NCBI GenBank assembly: GCA_946617655.1
Contig: CAMOKL010000021.1
Location: forward strand, 1 to 23,879
From: Anaeroplasma sp902783745
Lineage (GTDB): Bacteria; Bacillota_I; Bacilli_A; Acholeplasmatales; Anaeroplasmataceae
Direction of reading: 5' to 3'
DNA length: 23,879 nucleotides
Shown: one piece after another, positions 22,287-23,879 of the stretch
Layout of the letters: the number at the start of each line of letters is the position of its first letter
Position numbering within the stretch: the stretch's first letter is position 1
Notes under the pieces: generated by a model
Told to the model about the DNA's origin: nothing
Databases searched by the model: none
What the model saw: only the letters and a program-made list of their open reading frames with translations
Translations under genes and position numbers: made by a program

Positions 22287-23120
22287 CTATTCACCTCTTA
22301 AATTCTTAATTAATTTAATTTCTTCCATATAACCATCTAATTCATTTGGCGTTTCTAAATATAATGGAATATCTTTTATTCTATCATTTAATACTATATT
22401 TTTAATTCCATCAATACCAATACTTCCAAGTCCTAGCTTTTCATGTCTATCCTTATTTGAATTAAAAGGCATTTTAGAATCATTTAAATGAATTGCATAT
22501 AAATAATTTAATCCAATTATTTCATCAAATTCATCTAATACCTTATCAAAATTATTTTTAACATCATAGCCTGCCGAGTACATATGACATGTATCCATAC
22601 ATACACCTATTTTATCTTTATATTTTACTCCATCAATTATTTGTTTTAATTCATTAAAGCTTCTTCCAATCTCACTACCTTTACCTGACATTGTTTCAAG
22701 CAAAATAATAGTTTTTTGGTCTTCTTTTATTACATCATTTAATAAATCAATAATTAATTTAATTGCATAATCCTTATCAAGTGTAGTATATGAACCCGGA
22801 TGGAAATTATACATACTAAAGTCAAAATGAGATAATCTTTCTAAGTCATCTATAAAGACCATTTTTGCAAATTCTCTTGTCGAAGCATTTGCAGAGCAAG
22901 CATTAAGAGTATATGGTGCATGGCATAATATCTTATCAATATTATATTTGTCCTTATTATTAATAAAATAATTAAAATCATCTAAATCAAAAGGCTTTGC
23001 CTTACCACCTTGTGGTGGGCGAGAAAAATATTGGAATGTTGTTGCACCAATGGATACTGCATCTTCTAGTGCACCTTTAAAACCTTTTTGAAATGATAAA
23101 TGTGGGCCAATTCTTAGCAT
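22287..23120 (-). CDS. nfo: Endonuclease IV (AP endonuclease)
   Basis: A 277-residue DNA repair enzyme that cuts 5' to abasic sites and removes 3' blocking groups. The TIM-barrel three-metal site is complete in order: His in CHAPYTLN, His in NFHPGSYT, Glu in LLETMSGKGSE, Asp and His in CMDTCHMYSAGYD, His in AIHLNDSK, Asp and His in DRHEKLGLGSIG, and Glu in YLETPNE. The N-terminal IGPHLSFQKGFKGAL is also typical. Length is normal. AGGAGA before the ATG supports the start. It opens the operon nfo-HD-C_GCAxxG-trmFO-xerC. Confidence 0.96.
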   Translation of the reverse strand: MLRIGPHLSFQKGFKGALEDAVSIGATTFQYFSRPPQGGKAKPFDLDDFNYFINNKDKYNIDKILCHAPYTLNACSANASTREFAKMVFIDDLERLSHFDFSMYNFHPGSYTTLDKDYAIKLIIDLLNDVIKEDQKTIILLETMSGKGSEIGRSFNELKQIIDGVKYKDKIGVCMDTCHMYSAGYDVKNNFDKVLDEFDEIIGLNYLYAIHLNDSKMPFNSNKDRHEKLGLGSIGIDGIKNIVLNDRIKDIPLYLETPNELDGYMEEIKLIKNLRGE

Positions 23121-23148
23121 AAAATCTCCTATTAATAACTATATGATA

Positions 23149-23159
23149 ATTATATCATA
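23149..23159 (-). promoter_or_regulatory. Extended -10 promoter of the nfo operon
   Basis: The minus strand reads TATGATATAAT, about 28 bases before the nfo start and just after the pyk terminator. It lies in a small inverted repeat with arms ATGATA and TATCAT. The -35 is not recognisable. Confidence 0.55.
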
Positions 23160-23167
23160 CTAGTAAC

Positions 23168-23197
23168 AAAAAGTGCCAAACATTTAGTTTGACACTT
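23168..23197 (-). terminator. Rho-independent terminator after pyk
   Basis: An 11-bp stem (23171-23181 with 23187-23197, one G-U pair) with a 5-base loop is followed on the minus strand by TTTTTG. It starts about 24 bases after the pyk stop. Confidence 0.9.
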
Positions 23198-23220
23198 AAT
23201 AATTATTTTATGCTATTTGA

Positions 23221-23879
23221 TTATTCAGCATCAACAAGTTCTAACTTCTTGTCAACGATTGTAATAATCTTATCTTCCTTTGTAAGCTTTAAGCAATTCT
23301 TAGCTGCCTTAACTGCATCAGCAAGAGTACCAACTACAGCTTGAACACCCCAAACGATTGCTAAAGTTCTAGCATCATCTCTATTAGATACTGCAAAGAA
23401 AATGTCTGAAGCTGGACGATATTGAGATAAAGCTAATGCTAATTCAACAGATCCTTCAGCACAAATTGCAGGAATTTCAAATTGGTTAGCAATAGTTGCA
23501 GCTGCAAGACCTAATGCATCAGCCTCATTTTGGTTTTCCTTATTGTAAACAACATTATCAATCATTAATTGATGATCAATTGATTCTTCAGCCTTTTCAT
23601 CAATCTTAGCCATATATGATACAGCTTCGAATGGATAATCACCTTGTGCAGATTCACCTGATAACATAGTTGCACCAGTACCATCTAATACTGCATTGTG
23701 AACATCTGAAACTTCAGCACGTGTAGGACGTGGATTTTGTTGCATAGAATCTAACATTTGTGTAGCTGTAATAACAATCTTACCTGTAGATTGTGCTAAG
23801 AAAATCATTTCCTTTTGAATTTCTGGTAAATCCCAAGCATCAACGTCAACACCTAAGTCACCACGAGCAACCATTACAC
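23221..23879 (-). CDS. pyk: Pyruvate kinase, C-terminal part (5' end outside window)
   Basis: The last 219 residues of the glycolytic enzyme that makes pyruvate and ATP from phosphoenolpyruvate. The visible part opens with VMVARGDLGVDV, the conserved MVARGDLG of the barrel active site, then IVITATQMLDSM, PRPTRAEVSDVHNAVLDGTGATMLSGESAQGDYP, and the C-terminal domain with the nucleotide-fold helix pattern. The reading frame is open to the window edge, so the gene continues to the right. The end is unusual: after KEDKIITIVD it runs KKLELVDAE and stops. The G-rich loop with GTTN that forms part of the sugar-phosphate effector site in many pyruvate kinases is missing. Confidence 0.96.
   Translation of the reverse strand, partial: VMVARGDLGVDVDAWDLPEIQKEMIFLAQSTGKIVITATQMLDSMQQNPRPTRAEVSDVHNAVLDGTGATMLSGESAQGDYPFEAVSYMAKIDEKAEESIDHQLMIDNVVYNKENQNEADALGLAAATIANQFEIPAICAEGSVELALALSQYRPASDIFFAVSNRDDARTLAIVWGVQAVVGTLADAVKAAKNCLKLTKEDKIITIVDKKLELVDAE

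Noticed and set aside
1..23879. A new defence, toxin-antitoxin or mobile system
   Set aside because: No nuclease-helicase pair, small toxin-antitoxin pair, reverse transcriptase, transposase, array or att repeats could be found; most genes are recognisable housekeeping or carbohydrate genes.

Overview
The window is AT-rich DNA from a low-GC, Gram-positive-type (Bacillota) anaerobe. The evidence is the gene order around rpsB and around trmFO-xerC, strong GGAGG-type ribosome binding sites, lipobox lipoproteins, an [FeFe] hydrogenase, and CcpA-type cre-like sites. The best guess is a gut-type member of the Bacilli/Erysipelotrichia/Acholeplasma-like groups, but the species is not recognisable from sequence alone. 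The standard genetic code is used: trmFO ends in TGA eight bases inside xerC, and tryptophan is read from TGG, so this is not a mycoplasma using code 4. Every credible gene lies on the minus strand, so transcription runs from high to low coordinates.

Layout from right to left. (1) The 3' end of pyruvate kinase (pyk), closed by a terminator. (2) A tight operon nfo (endonuclease IV) - HD phosphohydrolase - C_GCAxxG_C_C cysteine-rich protein - trmFO - xerC, with gaps of 1 to 10 bases or overlaps. (3) A secreted lipoprotein of unknown function with a C-terminal membrane segment. (4) A 932-residue lipoprotein pectate lyase on a long Thr-rich stalk, with a cre-like site over its -35 region. (5) rpsB-tsf, then a terminator. 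(6) pyrH-frr, then a terminator. (7) cdsA-dxr-rseP-GH43-rlmD, an essential lipid/isoprenoid/protease operon that has taken in a glycoside hydrolase. uppS, usually between frr and cdsA in Bacillota, is not here. (8) An AraC-family regulator. (9) An orphan 205-residue protein. (10) A ferredoxin-like [FeFe] hydrogenase. (11) A PTS EIIC-type permease with a full consensus-matching cre site upstream. (12) At the extreme left, the promoter and ribosome binding site of a further minus-strand gene whose start lies outside the window.

Together the genes suggest a fermentative anaerobe living on plant polysaccharide. An extracellular pectate lyase and a cytoplasmic GH43 enzyme would process pectin and its arabinan/xylan side chains, a PTS-type permease imports solutes, pyruvate kinase completes glycolysis, and the hydrogenase disposes of electrons as H2. 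The rest is translation, RNA modification, DNA repair and envelope housekeeping.

No CRISPR array, tRNA, rRNA, insertion sequence or prophage was found. No gene-free stretch exceeds about 215 bases. I do not see a convincing new multi-gene system. The more interesting signals are the cre-like sites, a shared extended -10 promoter motif, the GH43 insertion in a core operon, enlarged RseP, RlmD without its iron-sulfur cysteines, variant hydrogenase H-cluster motifs, pyruvate kinase without the usual C-terminal effector loop, and a lipoprotein apparently anchored at both ends.
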